A program made the position numbers and the translations under genes. From contig CACVAP010000039.1 of assembly GCA_902727895.1 (NCBI GenBank), positions 1 through 64,000 on the forward strand: DNA of 64,000 bases, given 5' to 3'. The first letter of the stretch is position 1. Each line of letters begins with the position of its first letter. The notes below the pieces were generated by a model that made no database searches, had not been told where the DNA came from, and worked only from the letters and a program-made list of their open reading frames with translations. This stretch comes from an uncultured Sulfurovum sp. Its GTDB lineage: Bacteria > Campylobacterota > Campylobacteria > Campylobacterales > Sulfurovaceae. Shown here in pieces: positions 63,604 through 64,000 of the stretch.

Positions 63604-64000
63604 TTATACTTTTCCACCCTTAGCAGACTGAATAGAATTAATGTATGAATAATCTATCTTGATTCTATGCTCTTTAGGTAACGTGTTAATTAAACGCTCT
63701 ACCATTCCTTCAAAGTCTTCAAACAGATAATTTCCCATAGATCCAGGAATAGGATTAATCTCATTTAACAATACTTCGCCATCGACTACGAAGAAATCAC
63801 ATCTGATGATAGAACCTTCAAAGATACTTGCATAAACTTTTTTGAACGCTTCTTGAATGTCTGTTTTAAGCTCAGCCGAAATATCAGCATCCCCTACTTT
63901 TCCATCACGTGAGAAGTCAAGGTATTTTTTTTCAAAGTCTAAAAACTCTTCTTTATTTGGCTCTTCAACAATAGAAAGTTCAAATTCAGAAGTTTTACAC
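63604..64000 (-). CDS. ddl: D-alanine-D-alanine ligase (3' part)
   Basis: ATP-dependent ligase making the D-Ala-D-Ala dipeptide for peptidoglycan. Only the C-terminal 131 residues are in the window. IIRCDFFVVDGEVLLNEINP and IPGSMGNYLF (about 75-105 of the fragment) are the ATP-grasp metal-binding part and the typical late Ddl motif. The gene continues beyond the right edge. Confidence 0.9.
   Translation of the reverse strand, partial: CKTSEFELSIVEEPNKEEFLDFEKKYLDFSRDGKVGDADISAELKTDIQEAFKKVYASIFEGSIIRCDFFVVDGEVLLNEINPIPGSMGNYLFEDFEGMVERLINTLPKEHRIKIDYSYINSIQSAKGGKV

Noticed and set aside
1-64000. CRISPR array, insertion sequence, prophage, tRNA or rRNA gene
   Set aside because: No regularly spaced direct repeats, transposase, integrase or phage structural genes, and no tRNA or rRNA signature segments were seen by eye on either strand.

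Overview
The window is a low-GC, gene-dense chromosomal segment from a member of the Campylobacterota (Epsilonproteobacteria). The evidence is the syntenic block pheS-pheT-aroA-ispH-rpsA-serA, the ccoNOQP cluster followed by a DUF4006 gene, and the AT-rich TATAAT-type promoters. An Arcobacter-, Sulfurimonas- or Sulfurovum-like organism fits the respiratory gene set; the genus cannot be decided from sequence alone. No tRNA, rRNA, CRISPR array, transposase or prophage gene was found.\n\nLayout. 0-8.3 kb (minus strand): lptD and purD, then a 517-bp non-coding gap with an inverted pair of REP-like palindromes and a structured stretch, then hemD, a CDF metal exporter and a MidA-type methyltransferase. 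Directly upstream of these sits an accessory-looking two-gene unit, an OLD/ABC-class AAA ATPase plus a TOPRIM-like protein. 8.5-11.6 kb: a FIST sensor with a SpoIIE/PP2C phosphatase, then an unknown HTH-bearing protein on the opposite strand. 11.7-19.6 kb: a methylcitrate-cycle operon prpE-prpB-prpC-acnD-prpF, using AcnD/PrpF in place of PrpD. Four TGTAC boxes lie between it and the divergent HTH gene. 19.6-22.9 kb (minus): argD, a lone TolC and a thioredoxin overlapping head to tail, and a HIT protein. 23-31.9 kb: pheST-aroA-ispH-rpsA-serA. 32-37.8 kb: an RND efflux operon whose permease is divided into two proteins by one in-frame TAG immediately followed by ATG. 37.8-39.5 kb: an HD-domain phosphohydrolase.\n\n39.7-63 kb is largely respiration. 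An A2-type haem-copper oxidase operon (sco, subunits I, III, IV and II with a fused cytochrome c, then cyoE) is followed by a small cluster of membrane and Hcp-like proteins. Next come an isochorismatase-like hydrolase, hemN and a Crp/Fnr regulator; FNR-like palindromes lie upstream of both hemN and the regulator. Then comes ccoNOQP with four trailing small or medium membrane genes including fixH. After it are an SQR-like flavoprotein with a 53-aa protein and a catalytically dead, membrane-fused peptide-deformylase homologue, and the cbb3 assembly genes ccoS, ccoI and ccoG. The right edge holds an NlpC/P60 hydrolase, a periplasmic DsrE-like protein and the 3' part of ddl.\n\nBest candidates for something undescribed: the pseudo-deformylase/SQR unit, the HTH protein with TGTAC operators controlling propionate use, the ATPase-TOPRIM pair, the split RND pump, and two genes (cyoE and the NlpC/P60 gene) whose start codons lie in the loop of a perfect hairpin.
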